A stretch of 12,634 bases of DNA from assembly GCA_900550525.1 (NCBI GenBank), contig URSN01000051.1, positions 1-12,634 of the forward strand. Direction: 5' to 3'. Numbering within the stretch: the stretch's first letter is position 1; each line of letters starts with the position of its first letter. A program made the position numbers and the translations under genes. This document shows, in pieces, positions 1 through 6,533 of the stretch. This stretch comes from an uncultured Eubacteriales bacterium. Lineage in GTDB: Bacteria > Bacillota > Clostridia > Christensenellales > CAG-138. The notes beneath the pieces were generated by a model, which saw only the letters and a program-made list of their open reading frames with translations, searched no databases and had not been told where the DNA came from.

Positions 1-19
1 TGAATGTAAATGGTAATTC

Positions 20-58
20 AAAAGGCCTGTGTTGAAAAAGGTTCTTCAACACAGACCT
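20..58 (-). terminator. Probable Rho-independent terminator of tnpV
   Basis: Positions 23-36 (AGGCCTGTGTTGAA) pair with 45-58 (TTCAACACAGACCT) with one mismatch around an 8-nt loop. Read on the minus strand, the hairpin lies 26 nt after the tnpV stop and runs into TTTT (complement of 20-23), then an AT-rich stretch. The T tract is short, so termination strength is uncertain, but position and orientation fit tnpV. The hairpin could instead be a structural part of the mobile-element end. Confidence 0.6.
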
Positions 59-84
59 CTGATGATCGGTTGTTTGTGTGATGA

Positions 85-471
85 TTATAAACAGCTGTAA
101 ATGATCTCCTGCAAAACTATCTCTTCTGCCTGCGAGCGGATGCTATTCATCTGAGAAATCCACCCCAACTGGTCAGAAGCTTTCAGCTTTTCATTGATGC
201 CTTCAGCTTCAGCCATCTGGGCGATCATCCGTTCCATTCGATCCCGGCAGACTTGATCTGTTTCCGCCAAATGCTCATACAGCTTGCCGGAGAGAATCAG
301 ACGAGTGTATAGGCCGGGACGATGTTCCTCCAAATATGCCTTGCGCATCCGGCCATAATGGCCGATGTCTGTATGAGAATCAGAGGCTGAAATATCTGGG
401 AAGTAATAGTCTCCATGCATTGTGTAGTGAATACCGTTTTCTGTCATTTCGATGGGAAGCTTCTGCTTCAT
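85..471 (-). CDS. tnpV: TnpV family transposon-encoded protein
   Basis: A 128-residue protein of the TnpV family, small proteins carried by conjugative and mobilisable elements of Clostridia. Their biochemical role is not established. Family signatures visible here: a short N-terminal segment ending in GDYYFPDI, then IGHYGRMRKAYLEEHRP (about residues 37-53), a GKLYEHLAE stretch (about 62-70), and a C-terminal part with LGWISQMNSIRSQAEEIVLQEIIYS. Length is normal for the family, so the gene appears intact. The start at 471 is preceded by AAGGAGG at good spacing. The gene is distinctly more AT-rich than the chromosomal genes to its right, and it lies just inside the proposed attachment site at 697-719. 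That supports it as cargo of an integrated element rather than a resident gene. No other element genes (integrase, excisionase, relaxase) are inside the window. Confidence 0.85.
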   Translation of the reverse strand: MKQKLPIEMTENGIHYTMHGDYYFPDISASDSHTDIGHYGRMRKAYLEEHRPGLYTRLILSGKLYEHLAETDQVCRDRMERMIAQMAEAEGINEKLKASDQLGWISQMNSIRSQAEEIVLQEIIYSCL

Positions 472-511
472 GGTGAGATCCTCCTTATGAAAGTCAGTCG
501 TTTTTGTTTCT

Positions 512-610
512 TACCCAAACCGTTTCTGATTTGGGTATTTGACACGAAATACCGCAGAATCTTCACCTGATCATACCCAAACCGTAATTACACACCATTC
601 TATTTGGGTA
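512..610. repeat. Repeated and inverted TACCCAAACCGT motifs near the element end
   Basis: The 12-mer TACCCAAACCGT occurs exactly at 512-523 and 574-585. Each copy is followed by the inverted form TTTGGGTA (530-537 and 603-610), giving two similar dyads. The second dyad extends through CCGTAATTAC (582-591) against GTAAATTACGG (620-630, one extra base). A weaker related ATACCAAAT lies at 641-649. The cluster lies between tnpV and the tRNA-derived junction in non-coding DNA. Such iterated sites near an attachment site commonly bind the integrase N-terminal domain or an excisionase; that role is inference. They could also be operators for tnpV. Confidence 0.55.
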
Positions 611-696
611 TACAACGATGTAAATTACGGTAATAAAGTTATACCAAATTGATTGAAAATGCACTATTTTTCATAATTATAAGAGCAATCGGGCAA

Positions 697-719
697 TTCA
701 AGTCCTGTTTCCCGCACCA
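697..719 (+). other. tRNA 3'-end fragment; probable attachment site of an integrated element
   Basis: The stretch reads as a tRNA from position 54 onward: T-loop TTCAAGT (697-703), 3' T-stem strand CCTGT (704-708), 3' acceptor strand TTCCCGC (709-715), discriminator A (716) and encoded CCA (717-719). C56, A58 and C61 are all in place. The five bases to the left (GGCAA) do not pair with CCTGT, and no 5' acceptor GCGGGAA, D-arm or anticodon arm is present upstream, so this is a fragment and not a gene. A transcription terminator follows immediately, as expected for the native 3' end of a tRNA gene. Tyrosine recombinases often use the T-loop-to-3' end of tRNA genes as crossover sites. The implied GCGGGAA acceptor with A73 suits tRNA-Leu best; the isotype is inference. 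Confidence 0.75.
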
Positions 720-755
720 CGTCGCCGCGGACTTTGTATCCGCGGCGACGTTTTT
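720..755 (+). terminator. Strong Rho-independent terminator, plus strand
   Basis: CGTCGCCGCGG (720-730) pairs perfectly over 11 bp with CCGCGGCGACG (740-750) around a 9-nt loop, and is followed by TTTTT (751-755). Orientation is plus strand only: on the minus strand there is no T tract after the stem. No plus-strand gene precedes it apart from the tRNA 3' fragment ending at 719, so it is most likely the original terminator of the disrupted tRNA gene. It would also separate element transcription from the convergent hydrolase gene. Confidence 0.85.
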
Positions 756-831
756 CTATTTTCAAAAGTGCTTCTTTTGCTCCTCGATTTGTTCGGCACC
801 AGGGGCGCGCCAGGCGGCACGGGCGGCGGGC
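756..831. other. Short intergenic stretch downstream of the hydrolase gene
   Basis: This lies between the tRNA terminator and the hydrolase stop at 832. Base composition turns from mixed to strongly GC-rich at about 797. I see no convincing minus-strand terminator for the hydrolase; only a weak CAAAAG/CTTTTG pairing lies near 765-780. Confidence 0.4.
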
Positions 832-1944
832 TTATTCTCCGCCCTGCTCGCGCTCGTGCTGCGCGCCTATGCGGGCGTTCGTTCCGCGCAGGCTGTTCTT
901 GGCCGCGCCGCGCAGGAGCGAGAGCCCCTGCCGGATGACGGTGCGCGTGGGCTCATCCATGGCGCGCACCTCGCGCAGCGCCGCCGCGGCGATCTGCGGG
1001 CGGCGCAGGTCGGCAACCGTGACCGCGCCCGCGGCGCGCAGCGCCCCGTATACCCCGTCCACAAGGCGCTCCCTGTCCGCCGGCGGCATTTCCAGCAGCC
1101 ATGCCTTGAGCGTGGCGTCAATGTACCGGCTGCTGCCGGTGCGCTCCTGCGCCGCGACGAGGCCGTGTGGCTGCGTATCCCACGAGTAGAGGTCGTGCTG
1201 GAGCAGGAACGTATTCGTGCTGTGCACCACGGTCGTCTCCTCATCGTGATGCAGCAGCATCCCGACGACGGACGATTGCGGGACAAAGGCGTGCACGCGG
1301 CCGCGGATGCGGCGATAGGCGGCGCTTTCGACGATCTGTGGCAAAAAGCCGGGGCCGTCATGGCTGTAGACGGCCGCAACGCGCGCCTGCACCGGCGCAT
1401 GGCAGAAGGCGGCCGCATAAACGGCGAGGTTCCCGCCCTTGGAATGGCCGCCTGCGCGCAGCGATCCTGCAAGGGCGTCCGCCGCCGCGTTGAGATAGGC
1501 GGCCGCCTCCCGCTGGGACGGGACGGACGCGCTGGCGGCCATGTTGAAATCCTCCTTCCAGCCGACGAGCGTGCCGTCCGTGCCGCGAAAGGCGACGTAC
1601 GGCTGCTCATCCTCGAGCAGGATGGTGAGCGCGGCGAACTGCTTCTCCCCCGCCGGGTCGAACCGGTTCACAAAGCCGGAGAGCCGCGCGCCGCCAAAGC
1701 GCCGCGTGCCGGCCAGGGCGCGCAGCAGGCGCAGGTCGTCCGGCAGGCGGTATGCCTCCTCGCCGCCGGGCATCCGCTCCGCCACGGCGGCGAGCGCTTC
1801 GCCCGGCTCAAACGCATCCGGTACAAGGCCGTCAAAGGGCAGGTAGGCCAGCCGGCACAGGATCAGGCTGTCCGCCGCGTTGAACGGCGCGGCGGAAAAC
1901 GGCAGGTCGCCCCGCCAATGAAGATATTCAAATACGTTCGCCAT
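832..1944 (-). CDS. Mbeg1-like (DUF2974) alpha/beta hydrolase, lipase-like
   Basis: A 370-residue protein of the Mbeg1-like / DUF2974 family, predicted serine hydrolases related to class 3 lipases; the natural substrate is unknown. Visible features: N-terminal family motif NVFEYLHWRGD (about 3-13), NAADSLILCRLAYLPFDG (22-39), the FRGTDGTLVGWKEDFNM block (119-135), the nucleophile elbow GHSKGG with Ser168 (166-171), and YSHDGPGF (193-200). A later QHDLYSW block probably supplies the catalytic His. There is no signal peptide or membrane segment, so it should be cytoplasmic. The reading frame extends further upstream to 2004, but the start at 1944 is chosen because AGGGGGC lies just upstream and the protein then begins with the conserved motif. 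The gene is monocistronic, with its own putative promoter. The family call is firm, the enzymatic role is not. Confidence 0.85.
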   Translation of the reverse strand: MANVFEYLHWRGDLPFSAAPFNAADSLILCRLAYLPFDGLVPDAFEPGEALAAVAERMPGGEEAYRLPDDLRLLRALAGTRRFGGARLSGFVNRFDPAGEKQFAALTILLEDEQPYVAFRGTDGTLVGWKEDFNMAASASVPSQREAAAYLNAAADALAGSLRAGGHSKGGNLAVYAAAFCHAPVQARVAAVYSHDGPGFLPQIVESAAYRRIRGRVHAFVPQSSVVGMLLHHDEETTVVHSTNTFLLQHDLYSWDTQPHGLVAAQERTGSSRYIDATLKAWLLEMPPADRERLVDGVYGALRAAGAVTVADLRRPQIAAAALREVRAMDEPTRTVIRQGLSLLRGAAKNSLRGTNARIGAQHEREQGGE

Positions 1945-1974
1945 CCGCACGGCCCCCTTTTCTCGCTTTTCCCC

Positions 1975-1983
1975 AGTATACCA
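1975..1983 (-). promoter_or_regulatory. Putative extended -10 promoter for the DUF2974 gene
   Basis: On the minus strand the sequence reads TGGTATACT: an extended -10 (TGn plus TATACT) about 30 nt upstream of the chosen start codon. A recognisable -35 hexamer is lacking in the GC-rich DNA behind it, consistent with an extended -10 promoter. It is the only AT-rich hexamer in this gap. Confidence 0.5.
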
Positions 1984-2042
1984 CTTTGCCGCGCGCCGCA
2001 CCATTGCCGATTGCGCGCCGCGCGCACCACCTGATCGGACGC

Positions 2043-2095
2043 AAAAAGGGCCGGAGCGGGAAAGGACGGCCGCATGGCCGCCCTCCCCCGGCTCC
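2043..2095 (-). terminator. Rho-independent terminator after the ABC permease
   Basis: On the minus strand, 11 nt after the permease stop, a roughly 19-bp stem (2076-2095 against 2053-2071, one bulge and several G-U pairs, loop GCAT-type) is followed by GGCCC and then TTTTT (complement of 2043-2047). It would end the ABC transporter transcript before the DUF2974 gene. The 5-nt gap between stem and T tract makes it slightly non-ideal. Confidence 0.65.
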
Positions 2096-2105
2096 TCCAG
2101 CTGAA

Positions 2106-4706
2106 CTACAGGTTTTCGTTTTTGAGCACATCGATGGGGTTCTCACGCTCCACGCGGCGCATGGCGTAGAGCATGGTCACGAACACCACGAGGAATACGC
2201 TGCCGATGGCGATGGCAAAGGGCGGCAGCGGCGGCCGGAACGCGGAGACGTACGCGTTGCTGATGGACCGGAAGATGAGCCATGTGACGGCAAACGATAC
2301 CGGCAATCCGAACAGCAGCGCCTTGCCTCCGTAGAGCAGGCACTCATAATTCATCATGCGCCGGAACCCGCGCCGCGACATGCCGACGGATTTGAGCATG
2401 GCAAACTCCCGCCGCCGCAGCTGGATGTTGGTGGAGATCGTGTTGAACACGTTCGCCACGGCGATGAGGGAAATGAGCACGATGAACCCGTAGGCGAACA
2501 CGTTCATCACGAGGACCACGTTGCGGTCCTGCTCGTTCATGTCCACATAATCGAGCACGCTCAGCGGCGCGAACCCCTCGCGGCGCAGCGCATCGTCCCG
2601 CAGCCGTGCGGCGACGGCGGCATGATCCGCGGTTTGCAGGTAATACATGATATCGTCCGCCCCCATGCGCAGGCCGTCAGGCGCGTTGCCGGCCGGATAG
2701 ACCAGCGCGATGGAGCCGCCGCTGGCGTCGCGGCCGTTCAGGCCGTACGGAAGCCGGTCGAGGACCATGCCGGACTGAAGCGCCACGGTATACTGAAACT
2801 CCGGCCCGTCCGAGCGCTCCATCTCCTCCGGCGACAGCGCGTTGAAGGCCGCGTTGTCGAAAAGCTCGAGCAACATGCTGCCGGGCTCCGCTGCGAACGG
2901 CCGCGCCTCGAGGATTTGACCCTCCATATGATCGACCAGATAGGCCGTCGCGCCAAGCAGCGCGCGCGGCTGCGCCTGGTCGAAGAACACGGCCTCGTCA
3001 AGGCCCTGCTCCTGAAGGAACGCGTGGAACGATTCGTCGTCGATGACATAGATGCAGCAGCTGAGGCGCACGTTCCCCGCCGCATCCGGCGCTGCGTCCG
3101 GCGAAAACTCCATCGCCTCCGGCCGCAGGCAGGCCGCCGGCACCGTCAGCGTGCCGTATTCGCGCAGGTACACGCACGTTGCCTGCGTCACGTCCCCGTC
3201 GGCGCGCAGGAAGGCGAGCACCTCCTCGGGCGTGCGCTCATCTGACCCTTCCGTCCAGGCGTAGTTGACGAGCAGGTCGCGGTCGCTCTGGTTGAACGCG
3301 CCGGAGACGCCGCGCGTGAGATAGTGGCTGAACGTGCTGGCCGAGATGAACAGCACGATGCTCAAAAACAGCGAGACGATCGTCGCGCGGTAGCGCCGGC
3401 GGCTGCGGCGGAAATGTTTGGCGGCCAGCAGGCCGGGCAGGCCGAAGAGCCGGTATGTCAGGCGGTAGGAGGGCTCCCGCCCTTTCTGCACCTGGATGTC
3501 CGCCGTCTGCCGGATGGCGTCGATGGCGGTGACGCGCATGGCGCGCTTTGCCGGAATATGCGCCGAGATCAGCACCGTGACGAGCGCTATGGCGGCCGCC
3601 AGCGCGATGGCCAGCGGCGAGGCATGCACGCGCATACCGTCGAGGAACGCCACGCCGGAGAGCAGGCGCAGCGTGACGCCGATGCCGGCGATCCCGGAGA
3701 GCACGCCGAGCGGGATGCCGATGAGCGAGAGCAGCAGCGCCTCGTACACGACGCTCGCGCGCAGCTGCTTTTTCGTCGCGCCGATGGAGACGAGCAGACC
3801 GAACTGCCGCGTCCGCTCGGATACGGAGATGGCGAACGCGTTGTAGATGAGCGAGACGGAGCCGAACACGATCAGCGCGATCAGGATCACGGCAAGGCCG
3901 ATGAACGTCGCCATGAAGCTTGCATAGCCGGAGACGCCCATGTACATGAGCACATCCTGGTTCATGCTGGAGCCGGGCACATTCAGTTCGTCAAGGAACG
4001 CCTGCGTATCGCCGGCGCGCGCGAGCTTGAAATAGCAGTCGGTCACGGTGTCCTCCGGCAGGTCGGACGTTTGGCGCGTGAAGGCCGTGTAGCCGGGGGA
4101 GCTGTAGTCCTCGAGCCGGTATTCCTCCACGATGCCGACGATCGTAAACGTGCGCTCCTGGCGCGGCTGCAGCGTCTCCTCCGGTGAATAGGCGCTGCGC
4201 TGGAACAGCGCCTCGCCGCCGAGCATCAGGTACGAAAGCGGGATGGTGATCTCATCGCCGATGTCCAGGTCGATCCCGCCGAGCAGGTACAGGTGCTCCG
4301 GGATGGCGAGCTCCCGGTCGTTCTCCGGCAGGCGTCCCTGCGTGACGCGCACGGGCATCGTTTCAAAATATGTATCGTCCGCGCCGAGCACATACAGGTA
4401 CGGCTTTCCCTCCTGCTGCACCGTCTCCAGCGGGCTGTAGCCGAGCACCTGCGCACTGGATAGCTGCGTGACGCGCGCGTCGGAACCGATCCGCTCCGCC
4501 GTGCCGGCAGAAGCCGCGCGGACGCAGCCGTACCAGTCGCCAAAGGTGTCGATGTTGGAGCGCAGCAGATGGTTCTGCACCGTGGAGATGAACGTGGTGA
4601 CGGCTGTGAACATCGCCGTGGAGAGCAGGATGCCTATGACGGTCACGATGGTGCGCGCGCGGTTTTTGCGCAGCGTCTGGCGCGTGATGCGATGAAAGAT
4701 GTTCAT
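2106..4706 (-). CDS. ABC transporter permease, two FtsX domains
   Basis: An 866-residue membrane protein of the FtsX/MacB-type permease superfamily. Predicted layout: TM1 (about 18-41), a large extracytoplasmic region (about 45-262), an FtsX domain with three TMs (about 265-288, 318-345 and 364-385), a connecting segment, TM5 (about 440-460), a second large extracytoplasmic region (about 465-728), and a second FtsX domain with TMs at about 733-756, 786-812 and 829-848. The conserved cytoplasmic FtsX stretches are present twice: SERTRQFGLLVSIGATKKQLR (in 296-316) and RRREFAMLKSVGMSRRGFRRM. The start ATG overlaps the ATPase stop by 4 bp (ATGA), so the two are translationally coupled and form one transporter. 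Proteins of this layout usually act mechanically on cell-envelope substrates, lipoproteins or antimicrobial peptides rather than importing nutrients. It is not the 10-TM BceB type. The substrate cannot be told. Confidence 0.9.
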   Translation of the reverse strand: MNIFHRITRQTLRKNRARTIVTVIGILLSTAMFTAVTTFISTVQNHLLRSNIDTFGDWYGCVRAASAGTAERIGSDARVTQLSSAQVLGYSPLETVQQEGKPYLYVLGADDTYFETMPVRVTQGRLPENDRELAIPEHLYLLGGIDLDIGDEITIPLSYLMLGGEALFQRSAYSPEETLQPRQERTFTIVGIVEEYRLEDYSSPGYTAFTRQTSDLPEDTVTDCYFKLARAGDTQAFLDELNVPGSSMNQDVLMYMGVSGYASFMATFIGLAVILIALIVFGSVSLIYNAFAISVSERTRQFGLLVSIGATKKQLRASVVYEALLLSLIGIPLGVLSGIAGIGVTLRLLSGVAFLDGMRVHASPLAIALAAAIALVTVLISAHIPAKRAMRVTAIDAIRQTADIQVQKGREPSYRLTYRLFGLPGLLAAKHFRRSRRRYRATIVSLFLSIVLFISASTFSHYLTRGVSGAFNQSDRDLLVNYAWTEGSDERTPEEVLAFLRADGDVTQATCVYLREYGTLTVPAACLRPEAMEFSPDAAPDAAGNVRLSCCIYVIDDESFHAFLQEQGLDEAVFFDQAQPRALLGATAYLVDHMEGQILEARPFAAEPGSMLLELFDNAAFNALSPEEMERSDGPEFQYTVALQSGMVLDRLPYGLNGRDASGGSIALVYPAGNAPDGLRMGADDIMYYLQTADHAAVAARLRDDALRREGFAPLSVLDYVDMNEQDRNVVLVMNVFAYGFIVLISLIAVANVFNTISTNIQLRRREFAMLKSVGMSRRGFRRMMNYECLLYGGKALLFGLPVSFAVTWLIFRSISNAYVSAFRPPLPPFAIAIGSVFLVVFVTMLYAMRRVERENPIDVLKNENL

Positions 4707-5386
4707 CTGCGCACCACCTCGTCGCGCACGATCCTGCCGTCCTCAATGGCGAGGATGCGGTCGGCCTGCAGGGCAATGTTCTCATCGTGCGTGATGACGA
4801 TGAGCGTCTGCATGTACTTGCGGTTGGAGAGCTTGAGCAGCTCCACGATCTCGCGGCTGTTGCGCGAGTCCAGGTTGCCGGTCGGTTCATCCGCCAGCAC
4901 GACGGCGGGCGCGTTCATCAGCGCGCGGCCGATGGACACGCGCTGCTGCTGGCCGCCGGAGAGCTGGTTGGGCAGGTGCTTTTCGCGCCCGGTCAGGCGC
5001 AGCGTGGCGATGAGCTCGCGCAGGCGCCCCTGGTTGACCACGCGCCCGTCCATGAGCACGGGGAGCGTGTTGTTTTCGGTGACGTTGAGCACCGGGATGA
5101 GGTTGTAGAACTGATAGATCAGGCCGACCTGGCGGCGGCGGAAGACGGCGAGCTGATCCTCCGTCTGTGCGTAGACGTCCACGCCGTCCATGAACACCTT
5201 CCCGTCCGTGGGCCGGTCCACGCCGCCGAGGATGTGCAGCAGCGTGCTCTTGCCCGAACCGGACGGCCCGATGATGGTGAGGAACTCCCCCTTCTCCACC
5301 GAGAACGACACGCCGTCGAGCGCGCGTACCTCGTTCTCGCCGCTGCCATACACCTTTGTGAGCCCTTCGACCCGCAATATCTCCAT
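4703..5386 (-). CDS. ABC transporter ATP-binding protein (LolD/MacB-like)
   Basis: A 227-residue ATPase that powers the permease encoded directly downstream. All catalytic motifs are intact: Walker A GPSGSGKST (40-48), Q-loop Gln92 in YQFYNLIP, signature LSGGQQQR (142-149), Walker B VVLADE (162-167) followed by PTGNLDS, and the switch His200 in VITHD. The PTGNLDS and QFYNLIP wording places it in the LolD/MacB/SalX group that pairs with FtsX-type permeases. The frame stays open upstream to 5449, but the start at 5386 is preferred: GGAGG lies 10 nt before it, and the protein then begins with the family-typical MEILRVEGLTKVYG. The 106-bp gap before the histidine kinase carries a candidate promoter and operator-like repeats, which suggests control by the neighbouring two-component system. 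That control is inference from synteny. Confidence 0.93.
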   Translation of the reverse strand: MEILRVEGLTKVYGSGENEVRALDGVSFSVEKGEFLTIIGPSGSGKSTLLHILGGVDRPTDGKVFMDGVDVYAQTEDQLAVFRRRQVGLIYQFYNLIPVLNVTENNTLPVLMDGRVVNQGRLRELIATLRLTGREKHLPNQLSGGQQQRVSIGRALMNAPAVVLADEPTGNLDSRNSREIVELLKLSNRKYMQTLIVITHDENIALQADRILAIEDGRIVRDEVVRR

Positions 5387-5429
5387 ATGTGATGCGCCTC
5401 CTGTCCTTGGTCTTGGCAAGAGTGTATCA

Positions 5430-5457
5430 AACATACGTGACAATTTCATGACTGCAA
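5430..5457 (-). promoter_or_regulatory. Candidate promoter of the ABC transporter operon
   Basis: On the minus strand TTGCAG (5452-5457) and TATGTT (5430-5435) are separated by 16 bp, about 45 nt upstream of the ATPase start. Both hexamers are imperfect, as would suit a promoter that needs an activator. The surrounding 106 bp are clearly more AT-rich than the flanking genes. A direct GTCA repeat 11 bp apart overlaps the spacer. Confidence 0.4.
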
Positions 5458-5479
5458 ACTAAGAGAACCGTCACTTTCC

Positions 5480-5498
5480 CCTTAAGATTTGTTTAAGG
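5480..5498. promoter_or_regulatory. CCTTAA-N7-TTAAGG palindrome; possible response-regulator site
   Basis: CCTTAA (5480-5485) and TTAAGG (5493-5498) form a perfect 6-bp dyad with a 7-nt centre, overlapping the stop codon of the histidine kinase. Read on the minus strand it also contains CTTAA twice, 11 bp apart, the spacing typical of direct repeats bound by OmpR/PhoB-family regulators. It lies upstream of the candidate ABC promoter. A role as operator is inference; a chance palindrome is possible. Confidence 0.35.
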
Positions 5499-6509
5499 AG
5501 CGGACAGCGGCCGGTAGAGGCGGACGGTGAAGCGCGCGCCGCCCTCGCGGCGGTTTTCCGCGCGCACCGTGCCGTCCTGCGCGGACAGGATGGTGCGCGT
5601 GAGCGCCAGCCCGACGCCCGCGCTGTGGGGCGGCGCGTCCTTGCCGCGATAAAACCGCTCGAACAGATGCGCAAGGTCGCCCGGGTCGATGCCGTCGCCA
5701 TCGTCCTCCACGACGAGCTCGGCATAGATGGCGTTGCCGCTGCCGCATACCGCCAGCGTGCCGCCCGCGCGCATGTGTTCCATGCAGTTTTTCAGGATAT
5801 TGCCCAGCGCCTCGGCCGTCCAGAGCGGGTCGCAAAACAGCGTCAGCTCCTCGGGCACGTCGAGGCGCAGCGCCTGATCGCGCAGCTCCATGGGGATGAG
5901 CAGCGGCTGCGCGGCGCGGCACACGAGCGCGAGCGCGCTCGTCTGCTCCCGATGGAACTGCACCGCGCCCGCGTCGATGCGGGCCAGCTTGAGCAGCGCG
6001 TCCAGCAGCCAGTCGAACCGGTCGAGCAGCAGCAGCGCATCCTGTAACAGGCGGCGGCGCTCCGTTTCCTGCGCGGCGCCGCTTTCCAGCAGCGACAGGT
6101 TCAGGCGGATCGCCGTCAGCGGCGTGCGGAGCTGATGCGAGATGTCGGTCATCGCATCGGCCAGGCGCGCCTTATCGCCGCGCAGCCGGTCGGCCTGCTC
6201 GCGCAGGCGAACGGTCATCTTGCGCAGCTCGTCGTGCAGGATGGAGAGCTCGCCCTCGGAAAACGCGTCCAGATCCGTCCCGTCCTCGCCGTGCAGCACG
6301 GCGTCAAGCGCGGCGCAAAGCGCGGCGATGCGTGCGTAGCGGCGCCGCGTCCAGAGGAAAAAGAGCGCCGTGAGCAGCAGGCAGGCGGCGAGCACCGCCA
6401 GCGCGCACCAGAGTGAGACGAAAAGCCCTGCAAGCGCGCACAGGGCACAGAGCAGCAGCGCCCACAGCAGCGCGCGGGCGATTTCTGGATTGCGGAAAAA
6501 ACCGGACAT
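5493..6509 (-). CDS. Sensor histidine kinase, short-loop (intramembrane-sensing type)
   Basis: A 338-residue sensor kinase that partners the response regulator encoded just upstream. Two adjacent TM segments (about 12-31 and 36-53) are separated by only a few residues, so there is no extracytoplasmic sensor domain. A linker and coiled region follows (about 84-118). The H-box DISHQLRTPLTA carries the phosphoacceptor His125, and the ATPase domain shows the N-box GNILKNCMEH (Asn237/Asn241), G1 EDDGDGI (268-274), F-box LFERFYRG (282-289) and G2 AGVGL (297-301). The kinase appears complete. An ATG nine bases further upstream (6518) touches the GGGGGG ribosome binding site, so the start at 6509 with 9-nt spacing is chosen. 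Kinases of this form usually receive their signal from a membrane partner, often an ABC transporter encoded alongside, as is the case here. Confidence 0.92.
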   Translation of the reverse strand: MSGFFRNPEIARALLWALLLCALCALAGLFVSLWCALAVLAACLLLTALFFLWTRRRYARIAALCAALDAVLHGEDGTDLDAFSEGELSILHDELRKMTVRLREQADRLRGDKARLADAMTDISHQLRTPLTAIRLNLSLLESGAAQETERRRLLQDALLLLDRFDWLLDALLKLARIDAGAVQFHREQTSALALVCRAAQPLLIPMELRDQALRLDVPEELTLFCDPLWTAEALGNILKNCMEHMRAGGTLAVCGSGNAIYAELVVEDDGDGIDPGDLAHLFERFYRGKDAPPHSAGVGLALTRTILSAQDGTVRAENRREGGARFTVRLYRPLSAP

Positions 6510-6533
6510 GAGCAGCATCCCCCCTGGCCCTGT

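Noticed and set aside
697..719. A complete tRNA gene
   Set aside because: Only the 3' half from the T-loop onward is present. The base-pairing partners of the T-stem and acceptor stem are absent upstream.
720..755. Bidirectional terminator also serving the DUF2974 gene
   Set aside because: On the minus strand the stem is followed by GTGGTGCGGG, with no T tract.
649..2034. Long plus-strand open frame of 461 codons opposite the DUF2974 gene
   Set aside because: It is antisense to a gene with clear family motifs. Its translation is low-complexity, Arg/Ala-rich, and begins in the tRNA fragment. Long antisense frames are expected in high-GC DNA.
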